Shown here piece after piece: positions 34,401 to 46,249 of a stretch of 64,000 bases of DNA. Both the position numbers and the translations under genes were made by a program. The first letter of the stretch is position 1. Every line of letters starts with the position of its first letter. Source of the DNA: Tenodera sinensis (lineage: Eukaryota; Arthropoda; Insecta; Mantodea; Mantidae); contig CM060966.1 of the NCBI GenBank assembly GCA_030765045.1, positions 61,931,786 to 61,995,785 of the forward strand, read 5' to 3'. The notes below the pieces were generated by a model, which ran no database searches, was not told the origin of the DNA, and saw only the letters and a list, made by a program, of their open reading frames with translations.

Positions 34401-35946
34401 GAGTTTTTGTTGGATTCGAGCAGGTGTTGTTTCGCGATAATTCGCTTGTTTGAAGCAATTTCACTCAAATTTTTGACATTCTCTGAATTTCGTAACACTT
34501 GTCTCAAAGCGTCTCTGAGGCTTAATAGAAACGGCTGGCGACAGTTTTTGTTGGATTCGAGCAGGTGTTGTTTCGCGATAATTCGCTTGTTTGAAGCAAT
34601 TTCACCCAAATTTTTGACATTCTCTGAATTGTGTAACACTTGTCTCATAGCGTCTCTGAGGCTTAGTAGAGACGGCTGGGCACAGTTTTTGTTGGATTCG
34701 AGCAGGTGTTGTTTCGCGATAATTCGCTTGTTTGAAGCAATTCCACTCTAATTTTTGACATTCTCTGATGTTTGTAACACTTGTCTCCAAGCTTCTCTGA
34801 GGTTTAGTAGAGACGGCTGGTCACAGTTTTTGTTGGATTCGAGCAGGTGTTGTTTCGCGATAATTCGCTTGTTTAGAGCAATTTCACTCAAATTTTTGAC
34901 ATTCTCTGAATTTCGTAACACTTGTCTCAAAGCGTCTCTGAGGCTTAGTAGAGACGGCTGGGCAGAGTTTTTGTTGGATTCGAGCAGTTGTTGTTTCGCG
35001 ATAATTCGCTTGTTTGAAGCAATTCCACTCTAATTTTTGACATTCTCTGATGTTTGTAACACTTGTCTCAAAGCGTCTCTGAGGCTTAGTAGAGACGGCT
35101 GGGCACAGTTTTTGTTGGATTCGAGCAGGTGTTATTTCGCAATAATTCGCTTGTTTGAAGCAATTCCACTCTAATTTTTAACATTCTCTGAATTGTGTAA
35201 CACTTGTCTCAAAGCGTCTCTGAGGCTTAGTAGAGACGGGTGGGCACAGTTTTTTTTGGATTCGAGCAGGTGTTGTTTCGCGATATTTCGCTTGTTTGAA
35301 GCAATTTCACCCAAATTTTTGACATTCTCTGAATTTCGTAACACTTCTCTCAAAGCGTCTCTGAGGCTTAGTAGAGACGGCTGGGCACAGTTTTTGTTGG
35401 ATTCGAGCAGGTGTTATTTCGCGATAATTCCCTTGTTGGAAGCAATTTCACTCAAATTTTTGACATTCTCTGAATTTCGTAACACTTGGCTCTAAGCGTC
35501 TCTGAGGCTTAGTAGAGACGGCTGGGCAGAGTTTTCGTTGGATTCGAGCAGGTGTTGTTTCGCGATAATTCGCTTGTTTGAAGCAATTCCACTCTAATTT
35601 TTGACATTCTCTGATGTTTGTAACACTTGTCTCAAAGCGCCTCTGAGGCTTAGTAGAGACGGCTGGGCACAGTTTTTGTTGGATTCGAGCAGGTGTTGTT
35701 TCGCGATAATTCGCTTGTTTAGAGCAATTTCACTCTAAATTTTCACATTCTCTGAATTGTGTAACACTTGTCTCAGAGCGCCTCTGAGGCTTAGTAGAGA
35801 CTGCTGGGCAGAGTTTTTGTTGGATTCGAGCAGGTGTTGTTTCGCGATAATTCGCTTGTTTAGAGCAATTCCACTCTAATTTTTTACATTCTCTGAATTG
35901 TGTAACACTTGTCTCAAAGCGTTTCTGAGGCTCAGTAGAGACGGCA
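28473..35946. repeat. 53-monomer unit U2 (7,474 bp), second tandem copy
   Basis: This is a near-identical copy of 20999-28472 with the same rare monomers in order: GATCTTTG and GAGAAGTCTGG, TCGCAATAATTCGC, GGTGGGCAC with TTTTTTTTGG, CTTAATAAAAAACGG, CGATAGTTCGC, CGCATGTTTGAAGCAG and GATAATTCCCTTG. Private differences include AAATTTATGACAG near 29394, TTGTTCAGAGC near 30783 and CGCGAAAATTCGC near 33448. L1 monomers lie at 30174 and 33418. The left junction near 28473 joins a GCTCAGTAGAGACGG monomer to a GGCACAATTTTTG monomer, a join absent from U1. Confidence 0.85.
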
Positions 35947-38900
35947 GGGCAGAGTTTTTGTTGGATTCGAGCAGGTGTTATTTCGCGATAATTCGCTTGT
36001 TTAGAGCAATTTCACTCTAATTTATTACATTCTCTGATGTTTGTAACACTTGTCTCAAAGGGCCTCTGAGGATTAGTAGAGACGGCTGGGCACAGCTTTT
36101 ATTGGATTCGAGCAGGTGTTGTTTCGCGATAATTCGCTTGTTTAGAGCAATTCCACTCTAATTTTTTACATTCTCTGAATTGTGTAACACTTGTCTGAAA
36201 GCGTCTTTGAGGCTCAATAGTGACGGCAGGGCAGAGTTTTTGTTGGATTCGAGCAGGTGTTGTTTCGCGATAATTCGCTTGTTTGAAGCAATTTCACTCA
36301 AATTTTTGACATTCTCTGATGTTTGTAACACTTATCTCAAAGCGTCTCTGAGGCTTAGTAGAGACGGCTGGGCACAGTTTTTGTTGGATTCGAGCAGGTG
36401 TTATTTCGCGATAATTCGCTTGTTTTAAGCAATTCCACTCTAATTTTTAACATTCTCTGAATTTCGTAACACTTGTCTCAAAGCGTCTCTGAGGCTTAGT
36501 AGTCGGCTGGGCACAGTTTTTGTTGGATTCGAGCAGGTGTTGTTTCGCGATAATTCGCTTGTTTGAAGCAATTTCACTCAAATTTTTGACATTCTCTGAA
36601 TTTCGTAACACTTGTCTCAAAGCGTCTCTGAGGCTTAGTAGAGACGGCTGGGCAGAGTTTTTGTTGGATTCGAGCAGGTGTTGTTTCGCGATAATTCGCT
36701 TGTTTGAAGCAATTCCACTCTAATTTTTGACATTCTCTGATATTTGTAACACTTGTCTCAAAGCGTCTCTGAGGCTTAGTAGAGACGGCTGGGCACAGTT
36801 TTTGTTGGATTCGAGCAGATGTTATTTCGCGATAATTCGCTTGTTTGAAGCAATTCCACTCTAATTTTTAACATTCTCTGAATTGTGTAACACTTGTCTC
36901 AAAGCGTCTCTGAGGCTTAGTAGAGACGGCTGGGCACAGTTTTTGTTGGATTCGAGCAGGTGTTGTTTCGCGATAATTCGCTTGTTTGAAGCAATTTCAC
37001 TCAAATTTTTGACATTCTCTGAATTTCGTAACACTTGTCTCAAAGCGTCTCTGAGACTTAATAGAGACGGCTGGCGACAGTTTTTGTTGGATTCGAAAAG
37101 GTCTTGTTTCGCGATAATTCGCTTGTCTGAAGCAATTCCACCCTAATTTTTGTCAGTCTCTGATATTTGTAACACTTGTCTCAAAGCGTCTCTGAGGCTT
37201 AGTAGAGACGGCTGGGCACAGTTTTTGTTTGATTCGAGCAGGTGTTATTTCGCGATAATTCGCTTGTTTGAAGCAATTCCACTCTAATTTTTAACATTCT
37301 CTGAATTGTGTAACACTTGTCTCATAGCGTCTCTGAGGCTTAGTAGAGACGGCTGGGCACAGTTTTTGTTGGATTCGAGCAGGTGTTATTTCGCGATAAT
37401 TCGCTTGTTTGAAGCAATTCCACTCTAATTTTTAACATTCTCTAAATTGTGTAACACTTGTCTCAAAGCTTCTCCGAGGTTTAGTAAAGACGCCTGGGCA
37501 CAGTTTTTGTTGGATTCGAGCAGGTGTTGTTTCGCGATAATTCGCTTGTTTGAAGCAATTTCACTCAAATTTTTGACATTCTCTGAATTTCGTAACACTT
37601 GTCTCAAAGCGTCTCTGAGGCTTAGTAGAGACGGCTGGGCAGAGTTTTTGTTGGATTCGAGTAGGTGTTGTTTCGCGATATTTCGCTTGTTTGAAGCAAT
37701 TTCACCCAAATTTTTGACATTCTCTGAATTTCGTAACACTTGTCTCAAAGCGTCTCTGAGGCTTAGTAGAGACGGCTGGGCAGAGTTTTTGTTGGATTCG
37801 AGCAGGTGTTGTTTCGCGATAATTCGCTTGTTTGAAGCAATTCCACTCTAATTTTTGACATTCTCTGATGTTTGTAACACTTGTCTCAAAGCGTCTCTGA
37901 GGCTTAGTAGAGACGGCTGGGCACAGTTTTTGTTGGATTCGAGCAGGTGTTATTCGCGATAATTCGCTTGTTTGAAGCAATTCCACTCTAATTTTTAACA
38001 TTCTCTGAATTGTGTAACACTTGTCTCAAAGCGTCTCTGAGGCTTAGTAGAGACGGCTGGGCACAGTTTTTGTTGGATTCGAGCAGGTGTTGTTTCGCGA
38101 TAATTCGCTTGTTTGAAGCAATTTCACTCAAATTTTTGACATTCTCTGAATTTCGTAACACTTGTCTCAAAGCGTCTCTGAGACTTAATAGAGACGGCTG
38201 GGGACAGTTTTTGTTGGATTCGAAAAGGTCTTGTTTCGCGATAATTCGCTTGTCCGAAGCAATTCCACCCTAATTTTTGTCAGTCTCTGATATTTGTAAC
38301 ACTTGTCTCAAAGCGTCTCTGAGGCTTAGTAGAGACGGCTGGGCACAGTTTTTGTTTGATTCGAGCAGGTGTTATTTCGCGATAATTCGCTTGTTTGAAG
38401 CAATTCCACTCTAATTTTTAACATTCTCTGAATTGTGTAACACTTGTCTCATAGCGCCTCTGAGGCTTAGTAGACACGGCTGGGCAGTTTTTGTTGGATT
38501 CGAGCAGGTGTTATTTCGCGATAATTCGCTTGTTTGAAGCAATTCCACTCTAATTTTTAACATTCTCTGAATTGTGTAACACTTGTCTCCAAGCTTCTCT
38601 GAGGTTTAGTAGAGACGGTTGGGCACAGTTTTTGTTGGTATCGAGCAGGTGTTGTTTCGCGATAATTCGCTTGTTTGAAGCAATTTCACCCAAATTTTTG
38701 ACATTCTCTGAATTTCGTAACACTTGTGTCAAAGCGTCTCTGAGGCTTATTAGAGACGGCTGGGCAGAGTTTTTGTTGGATTCGAGCAGTTGTTGTTTCG
38801 CGATAATTCGCTTGTTTGAAGCAATTCCACTCTAATTTTTGACATTCTCTGATGTTTGTAACACTTGTCTCAAAGCGTCTCTGAGGCTTAGTAGAGACGG

Positions 38901-40800
38901 CTGGGCACAGTTTTTGTTGGATTCGAGCAGGTGTTATTTCGCGATAATTCGCTTGTTTGAAGCAATTCCACTCTAATTTTTAACATTCTCTGAATTGTGT
39001 AACACTTGTCTCAAAGCGTCTCTGAGGCTTAGTAGAGACGGGTGGGCACAGTTTTTGTTGGATTCGAGCAGGTGTTGTTTCGCGATATTTTGCTTGTTTG
39101 AAGCAATTTCACCCAAATTTTTGACATTCTCTGAATTTCATAACACTTGTCTCAAAGCGTCTCTGAGGCTTAGTAGAGACGGCTGGGCACAGTTTTTGTT
39201 GGATTCGAGCAGGTGTTGTTTCGCGATAATTCGCTTGTTTGAAGCAATTTCACTCAAATTTTTGACATTCTCTGAATTTCGTAACACTTGTCTCAAAGCG
39301 TCTCCGAGACTTAATAGAGACGGCTGTCTTTTTGTTGGATTCGAAAAGGTCTTGTTTCGCGATAATTCGCTTGTCTGAAGCAATTCCACCCTAATTTTTG
39401 TCAGTCTCTGATCTTTGTAACACTTGTCTCAAAGCGTCTCTGAGGCTTAGTAGAAACGGCTGGGCACAGTTTTTGTTGGATTCGAGCAGGTGTTATTTCG
39501 CGATAATTCGCTTGTTTGAAGCAATTCCACTCTAATTTTTAACATTCTCTGAATTGTGTAACACTTGTCTCAAAGCGTCTCTGAGGCTTAGTAGAGACGG
39601 CTGGGCACAGTTTTTGTTGGATTCGAGCAGGTGTTATTTCGCGATAATTCGCTTGTTTGAAGCAATTCCACTCTAATTTTTAACATTCTCTGAATTGTGT
39701 AACACTTGTCTCAAAGCGTCTCTGAGGCTTAGTAGAGACGGCTGGGCACAGTTTTTGCTGCATTCGAGCAGGTGTTGTTTCGCGATAATTCGCTTGTTGG
39801 AAGCAATTTCACTCAAATTTTTGACATTCTCTGAATTTCGTAACACTTGGCTCTAAGCGTCTCTGAGGCTTAGTAGAGACGGCTGGGCACAGTTTTTGTT
39901 GGATTCGAGCAGGTGTTGTTTCGCGATAATTCGCTTGTTTGAAGCAATTCCACTCTAATTTTTGACATTCTCTGATGTTTGTAACACTTGTCTCAAAGCG
40001 CCTCTGAGGCTTAGTAGAGACGGCTGGGCACAGTTTTTGTTGGATTCGAGCAGGTGTTGTTTCGCGATAATTCGCTTGTTTAGAGCAATTTCACTCTAAA
40101 TTATCACATTCTCTGAATTGTGTAACACTTGTCTCAAAGCGCCTCTGAGGCTTAGTAGAGACTGCTGGGCAGAGTTTTTGTTGGATTCGAGCAGGTGTTG
40201 TTTCGCGATAATTCGCTTGTTTAGAGCAATTTCACTCTAATTTTTTACATTCTCTGATGTTTGTAACACTTGTCTCAAAGCGCCTCTGAGGATTAGTAGA
40301 GACGGCTGGGCACAGTTTTTGTTGGATTCGAGCAGGTGTTGTTTCGCGATAATTCGCTTGTTTAGAGCAATTCCACTCTAATTTTTTACATTCTCTGAAT
40401 TGTGTAACACTTGGCTCAAAGCGTCTCTGAGGCTCAGTAGTGACGGCAGCGCAGAGTTTTTGTTGGATTCGAGCAGGTCTTGTTTCGCGATAATTCGCTT
40501 GTTTGAAGCAATTTCACTCAAATTTTTGACATTCTCTGAATTTCGTAACACTTGTCTCAAAGCGTCTCTGAGGCTTAATAGAAACGGCTGGCGACAGTTT
40601 TTGTTGGATTCGAGCAGGTGTTGTTTCGCGATAATTCGCTTGTTTGAAGCAATTTCACCCAAATTTTTGACATTCTCTGAATTGTGTAACACTTGTCTCA
40701 TAGCGTCTCTGAGGCTTAGTAGAGACGGCTGGGCACAATTTTTGTTGGATTCGAGCAGGTGTTATTTCGCGATAATTCGCTTGTTTGAAGCAATTCCACT
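35947..40800. repeat. Mosaic block returning to the left-hand repeat type
   Basis: 35947-36310 continues the U-unit type and carries TAATTTATTAC, CACAGCTTTT and CTCAATAGTGACGG, variants otherwise seen only in the terminal HOR after 53.7 kb. From about 36520 the block follows 15370-19250 (for example 15711 to 36861, an offset of exactly 150 monomers, and 17566 to 38995), with multi-monomer gains and losses. It has an unusual density of private small changes: GTAGTCGG (36499), TGTTATTCGCG (37950), GGGCAGTTTTTG (38484), TTGGTATCGAGC (38636) and a deletion leaving GGCTGTCTTTTTG (39322). One L1 monomer lies at 39753. Confidence 0.75.
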
Positions 40801-43800
40801 CTAATTTTTAACATTCTCTGAATTGTGTAATACTTGTCTCATAGCGTCTCTGAGGCTTAGTAGAGACGGCTGGGCACAGTTTTTGTTGGATTCGAGCAGG
40901 TGTTGTTTCGCGATAATTCGCTTGTTTGAAGCAATTTCACTCAAATTTTTGACATTCTCTGAATTTCGTAACACTTGTCTCAAAGCGTCTCTGAGGCTTA
41001 GTAGAGACGGCTGGGCAGAGTTTTTGTTGGATTTGAGCAGGTGTTGTTTCGCGATATTTCGCTTGTTTGATGCAATTTCACCCAAATTTTTGACATTCTC
41101 TGAATTTCGTAACACTTGTCTCAAAGCGTCTCTGAGGCTTAGTAGAGACGGCTGGGCAGAGTTTTTGTTGGATTCGAGCAGGTGTTGTTTCGCGATAATT
41201 CACTTGTTTGAAGCAATTCCACTCTAATTTTTGACATTCTCTGATGTTTGTAACACTTGTCTCAAAGCGTCTCTGAGGCTTATTAGAGACGGCTGGGCAC
41301 AGTTTTTGTTGGATTCGAGCAGGTGTTATTTCGCGATAATTCGCTTGTTTGAAGCAATTCCACTCTAATTTTTAACATTCTCTGAATTGTGTAACACTTG
41401 TCTCAAAGCGTCTCTGAGGCTTAGTAGAGACGGCTGGGCACAGTTTTTGTTGGATTCGAGCAGGTGTTGTTTCGCGATAATTCGCTTGTTTGAAGCAATT
41501 TCACTCAAATTTTTGACATTCTCTGAATTTCGTAACACTTGTCTCAAAGCGTCTCTGAGACTTAATAGAGACGGCTGGGGACAGTTTTTGTTGGATTCGA
41601 AAAGGTCTTGTTTCGCGATAATTCGCTTGTCTGAAGCAATTCCACCCTAATTTTTGTCAGTCTCTGATCTTTGTAACACTTGTCTCAAAGCGTCTCTGAG
41701 GCTTAGTAGAGACGGCTGGGCACAGTTTTTGTTTGATTCGAGCAGGTGTTATTTCGCGATAATTCGCTTGTTTGAAGCAATTCCACTCTAATTTTTAACA
41801 TTCTCTGAATTGTGTAACACTTGTCTCATAGCGTCTCTGAGGCTTAGTAGACAGGGCTGGGCACAGTTTTTGTTGGATTCGAGCAGGTGTTATTTCGCGA
41901 TAATTCGCTTGTTTGAAGCAATTCCACTCTAATTTTTAACATTCTCTGAATTGTGTAACACTTGTCTCCAAGCTTCTCTGAGGTTTAGTAGAGAAGTCTG
42001 GGCACAGTTTTTGTTGGATTCGAGCAGGTGTTGTTTCGCGATAATTCGCTTGTTTGAAGCAATTTCACTCAAATTTTTGACATTCTCTGAATTTCGTAAC
42101 ACTTGTCTCAAAGCGTCTCTGAGGCTTAGTAGAGACGGCTGGGCAGAGTTTTTGTTGGATTCGAGCAGTTGTTGTTTCGCGATAATTCGCTTGTTTGAAG
42201 CAATTCCACTCTAATTTTTGACATTCTCTGATGTTTGTAACACTTGTCTCAAAGCGTCTCTGAGGCTTAGTAGAGACGGCTGGGCACAGTTTTTGTTGGA
42301 TTCGAGCAGGTGTTATTTCGCAATAATTCGCTTGTTTGAAGCAATTCCACTCTAATTTTTAACATTCTCTGAATTGTGTAACACTTGTCTCAAAGCGTCT
42401 CTGAGGCTTAGTAGAGACGGGTGGGCACAGTTTTTTTTGGATTCGAGCAGGTGTTGTTTCGCGATATTTCGCTTGTTTGAAGCAATTTCACCCAAATTTT
42501 TGACATTCTCTGAATTTCGTAACACTTGTCTCAAAGCGTCTCTGAGGCTTAGTAGAGACGGCTGGGCACAGTTTTTGTTGGATTCGAGCAGGTGTTATTT
42601 CGCGATAATTCGCTTGTTTGAAGCAATTCCACTCTAATTTTTAACATTCTCTGAATTGTGTAACACTTGTCTCAAAGCGTCTCTGAGGCTTAGTAGAGAC
42701 GGCTGGGCACAGTTTTTGTTGGATTCGAGCAGGTGTTATTTCGCGATAATTCGCTTGTTTGAAGCAATTCCACTCTAATTTTTAACATTCTCTGAATTGT
42801 GTAACACTTGTCTCAAAGCGTCTCTGAGGCTTAGTAGAGACGGCTGGGCACAGTTTTTGCTGCATTCGAGCAGGTGTTGTTTCGCGATAATTCGCTTGTT
42901 GGAAGCAATTTCACTCAAATTTTTGACATTCTCTGAATTTCGTAACACTTGGCTCTAAGCGTCTCTGAGGCTTAGTAGAGACGGCTGGGCAGAGTTTTTG
43001 TTGGATTCGAGCAGGTGTTGTTTCGCGATAATTCGCTTGTTTGAAGCAATTCCACTCTAATTTTTGACATTCTCTGATGTTTGTAACACTTGTCTCAAAG
43101 CGCCTCTGAGGCTTAGTAGAGACGGCTGGGCACAGTTTTTGTTGGATTCGAGCAGGTGTTGTTTCGCGATAATTCGCTTGTTTAGAGCAATTTCACTCTG
43201 AATTATCACATTCTCTGAATTGTGTAACACTTGTCTCAAAGCGCCTCTGAGGCTTAGTAGAGACTGCTGGGCAGAGTTTTTTTGGATTCGAGCAGGTGTT
43301 GTTTCGCGATAATTCGCTTGTTTAGAGCAATTTCACTCTAATTTTTTACATTCTCTGATGTTTGTAACACTTGTCTCAAAGCGCCTCTGAGGATTAGTAG
43401 AGACGGCTGGGCACAGTTTTTGTTGGATTCGAGCAGGTGTTGTTTCGCGATAATTCGCTTGTTTAGAGCAATTCCACTCTAATTTTTTACATTCTCTGAA
43501 TTGTGTAACACTTGTCTCAAAGCGTCTCTGAGGCTCAGTAGTGACGGCAGCGCAGAGTTTTTGTTGGATTCGAGCAGGTGTTGTTTCGCGATAATTCGCT
43601 TGTTTGAAGCAATTTCACTCAAATTTTTGACATTCTCTGAATTTCGTAACACTTGTCTCAAAGCGTCTCTGAGGCTTAATAGAAACGGCTGGCGACAGTT
43701 TTTGTTGGATTCGAGCAGGTGTTGTTTCGCGATAATTCGCTTGTTTGAAGCAATTTCACCCAAATTTTTGACATTCTCTGAATTGTGTAACACTTGTCTC

Positions 43801-46249
43801 ATAGCGTCTCTGAGGCTTAGTAGAGACGGCTGGGCACAGTTTTTGTTGGATTCGAGCAGGTGTTGTTTCGCGATAATTCGCTTGTTTGAAGCAATTCCAC
43901 TCTAATTTTTGACATTCTCTGATGTTTGTAACACTTGACTCAAAGCGCCTCTGAGGCTTAGTAGAGACGGCTGGGCACAGTTTTTGTTGGATTCGAGCAG
44001 GTGTTGTTTCGCGATAATTCGCTTGTTTAGAGCAATTTCACTCTAAATTTTCACATTCTCTGAATTGTGTAACACTTGTCTCAGAGCGCCTCTGAGGCTT
44101 AGTAGAGACTGCTGGGCAGAGTTTTTGTTGGATTCGAGCAGGTGTTGTTTCGCGATAATTCGCTTGTTTAGAGCAATTCCACTCTAATTTTTTACATTCT
44201 CTGAATTGTGTAACACTTGTCTCAAAGCGTTTCTGAGGCTCAGTAGAGACGGCAGGGCAGAGTTTTTGTTGGATTCGAGCAGGTGTTATTTCGCGATAAT
44301 TCGCTTGTTTAGAGCAATTTCACTCTAATTTTTTACATTCTCTGATGTTTGTAACACTTGTCTCAAAGGGCCTCTGAGGATTAGTAGAGACGGCTGGGCA
44401 CAGTTTTTGTTGGATTCGAGCAGGTGTTGTTTCGCGATAATTCGCTTGTTTAGAGCAATTCCACTCTAATTTTTTACATTCTCTGAATTGTGTAACACTT
44501 GTCTGAAAGCGTCTTTGAGGCTCAGTAGTGACGGCAGGGCAGAGTTTTTGTTGGATTCGAGCAGGTGTTGTTTCGCGATAATTCGCTTGTTTGAAGCAAT
44601 TTCACTCAAATTTTTGACATTCTCTGAATTTCGTAACACTTGTCTCAAAGCGTCTCTGAGGCTTAATAAAAAACGGCTGGCGACAGTTTTTGTTGGATTC
44701 GAGCAGGTGTTGTTTCGCGATAATTCGCTTGTTTGAAGCAATTTCACCCACATTTTTGACATTCTCTGAATTTCGTAACACTTGTCTCAAAGCTTCTCTG
44801 AGGCTTAGTAGAGACGGCTGGGCACAGTTTTTGTTGGATTCGAGCAGGTGTTGTTTCGCGATAATTCGCTTGTTTGAAGCAATTTCACTCAAATTTTTGA
44901 CATTCTCTGAATTTCGTAACACTTGTCTCAAAGCGTCTCTGAGACTTAATAGAGACGGCTGGGGACAGTTTTTGTTGGACTCGAAAAGGTCTTGTTTCGC
45001 GATAATTCGCTTGTCTGAAGCAATTCCACCCTAATTTTTGTCAGTCTCTGATATTTGTAACACTTGTCTCAAAGCGTCTCTGAGGCTTAGTAGAGACGGC
45101 TGGGCACAGTTTTTGTTTGATTCGAGCAGGTGTTATTTCGCGATAGTTCGCTTGTTTGAAGCAATTCCACTCTAATTCTTAACATTCTCTGAATTGTGTA
45201 ACACTTGTCTCATAGCGTCTCTGAGGCTTAGTAGAGACGGCTGGGCACAGTTTTTGTTGGATTCGAGCAGGTGTTATTTCGCGATAATTCGCTTGTTTGA
45301 AGCAATTCCACTCTAATTTTTAACATTCTCTGAATTGTGTAACACTTGTCTCCAAGCTTCTCTGAGGTTTAGTAGAGACGGCTGGGCACAGTTTTTGTTG
45401 GATTCGAGCAGGTGTTGTTTCGCGATAATTCGCTTGTTTGAAGCAATTTCACTCAAATTTTTGACATTCTCTGAATTTCGTAGCACTTGTCTCAAAGCGT
45501 CTCTGAGGCTTAGTAGAGACGGCTGGGCAGAGTTTTTGTTGGATTCAAGCAGTTGTTGTTTCGCGATAATTCGCTTGTTTGAAGCAATTCCACTCTAATT
45601 TTTGACATTCTCTGATGTTTGTAACACTTGTCTCAAAGCGTCTCTGAGGCTTAGTAGAGACGGCTGGGCACAGTTTTTGTTGGATTCGAGCAGGTGTTAT
45701 TTCGCGATAATTCGCTTGTTTGAAGCAATTCCACTCTAATTTTTAACATTCTCTGAATTGTGTAACACTTGTCTCAAAGCGTCTCTGAGGCTTAGTAGAG
45801 ACGGGTGGGCACAGTTTTTGTTGGATTCGAGCAGGTGTTGTTTCGCGATATTTCGCTTGTTTGAAGCAATTTCACCCAAATTTTTGACATTCTCTGAATT
45901 TCGTAACACTTGTCTCAAAGCGTCTCTGAGGCTTAGTAGAGACGGCTGGACACAGTTTTTGTTGGATTCGAGCAGGTGTTATTTCGCGATAATTCGCTTG
46001 TTTTTTAAGCAATTCCACTCTAATTTTTAACATTCTCTGAATTGTGTAACACTTGTCTCAAAGCGTCTCTGAGGCTTAGTAGAGACGGCTGGGCACAGTT
46101 TTTGCTGCATTCGAGCAGGTGTTGTTTCGCGATAATTCGCTTGTTGGAAGCAATTTCACTCAAATTTTTGTCATTCTCTGAATTTCGTAACACTTGGCTC
46201 TAAGCGTCTCTGAGGCTTAGTAGAGACGGCTGGGCAGAGTTTTTGTTGG
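40801..46249. repeat. Partial third copy of the 7.47-kb unit (U3)
   Basis: This block follows 21069-26090 at an offset of 19732, then about 20013. Two extra monomers, one carrying GTAGACAGGG, are inserted near 41.7-41.95 kb. It follows U2 at offset 12680 over about 42.0-46.1 kb. L1 monomers lie at 42855 and 46100. Private changes include CACTCTGAATTATCAC (43195), TTTTTTTGG with two bases lost (43278), GACTCAAAGCG (43938), CACCCACATTT (44745) and a three-base gain in CTTGTTTTTTAAGC (46000). The copy ends at about 46.25 kb in a junction to a GGCACAATTTTTG context like that at 40.6-40.8 kb. Confidence 0.78.

Noticed and set aside
45990..46010. Poly-T stretch CTTGTTTTTTAAGC as an insertion site or retroelement tail
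   Set aside because: It is a three-base gain in a short T/A run with normal monomer sequence on both sides; there is no target-site duplication or foreign DNA.
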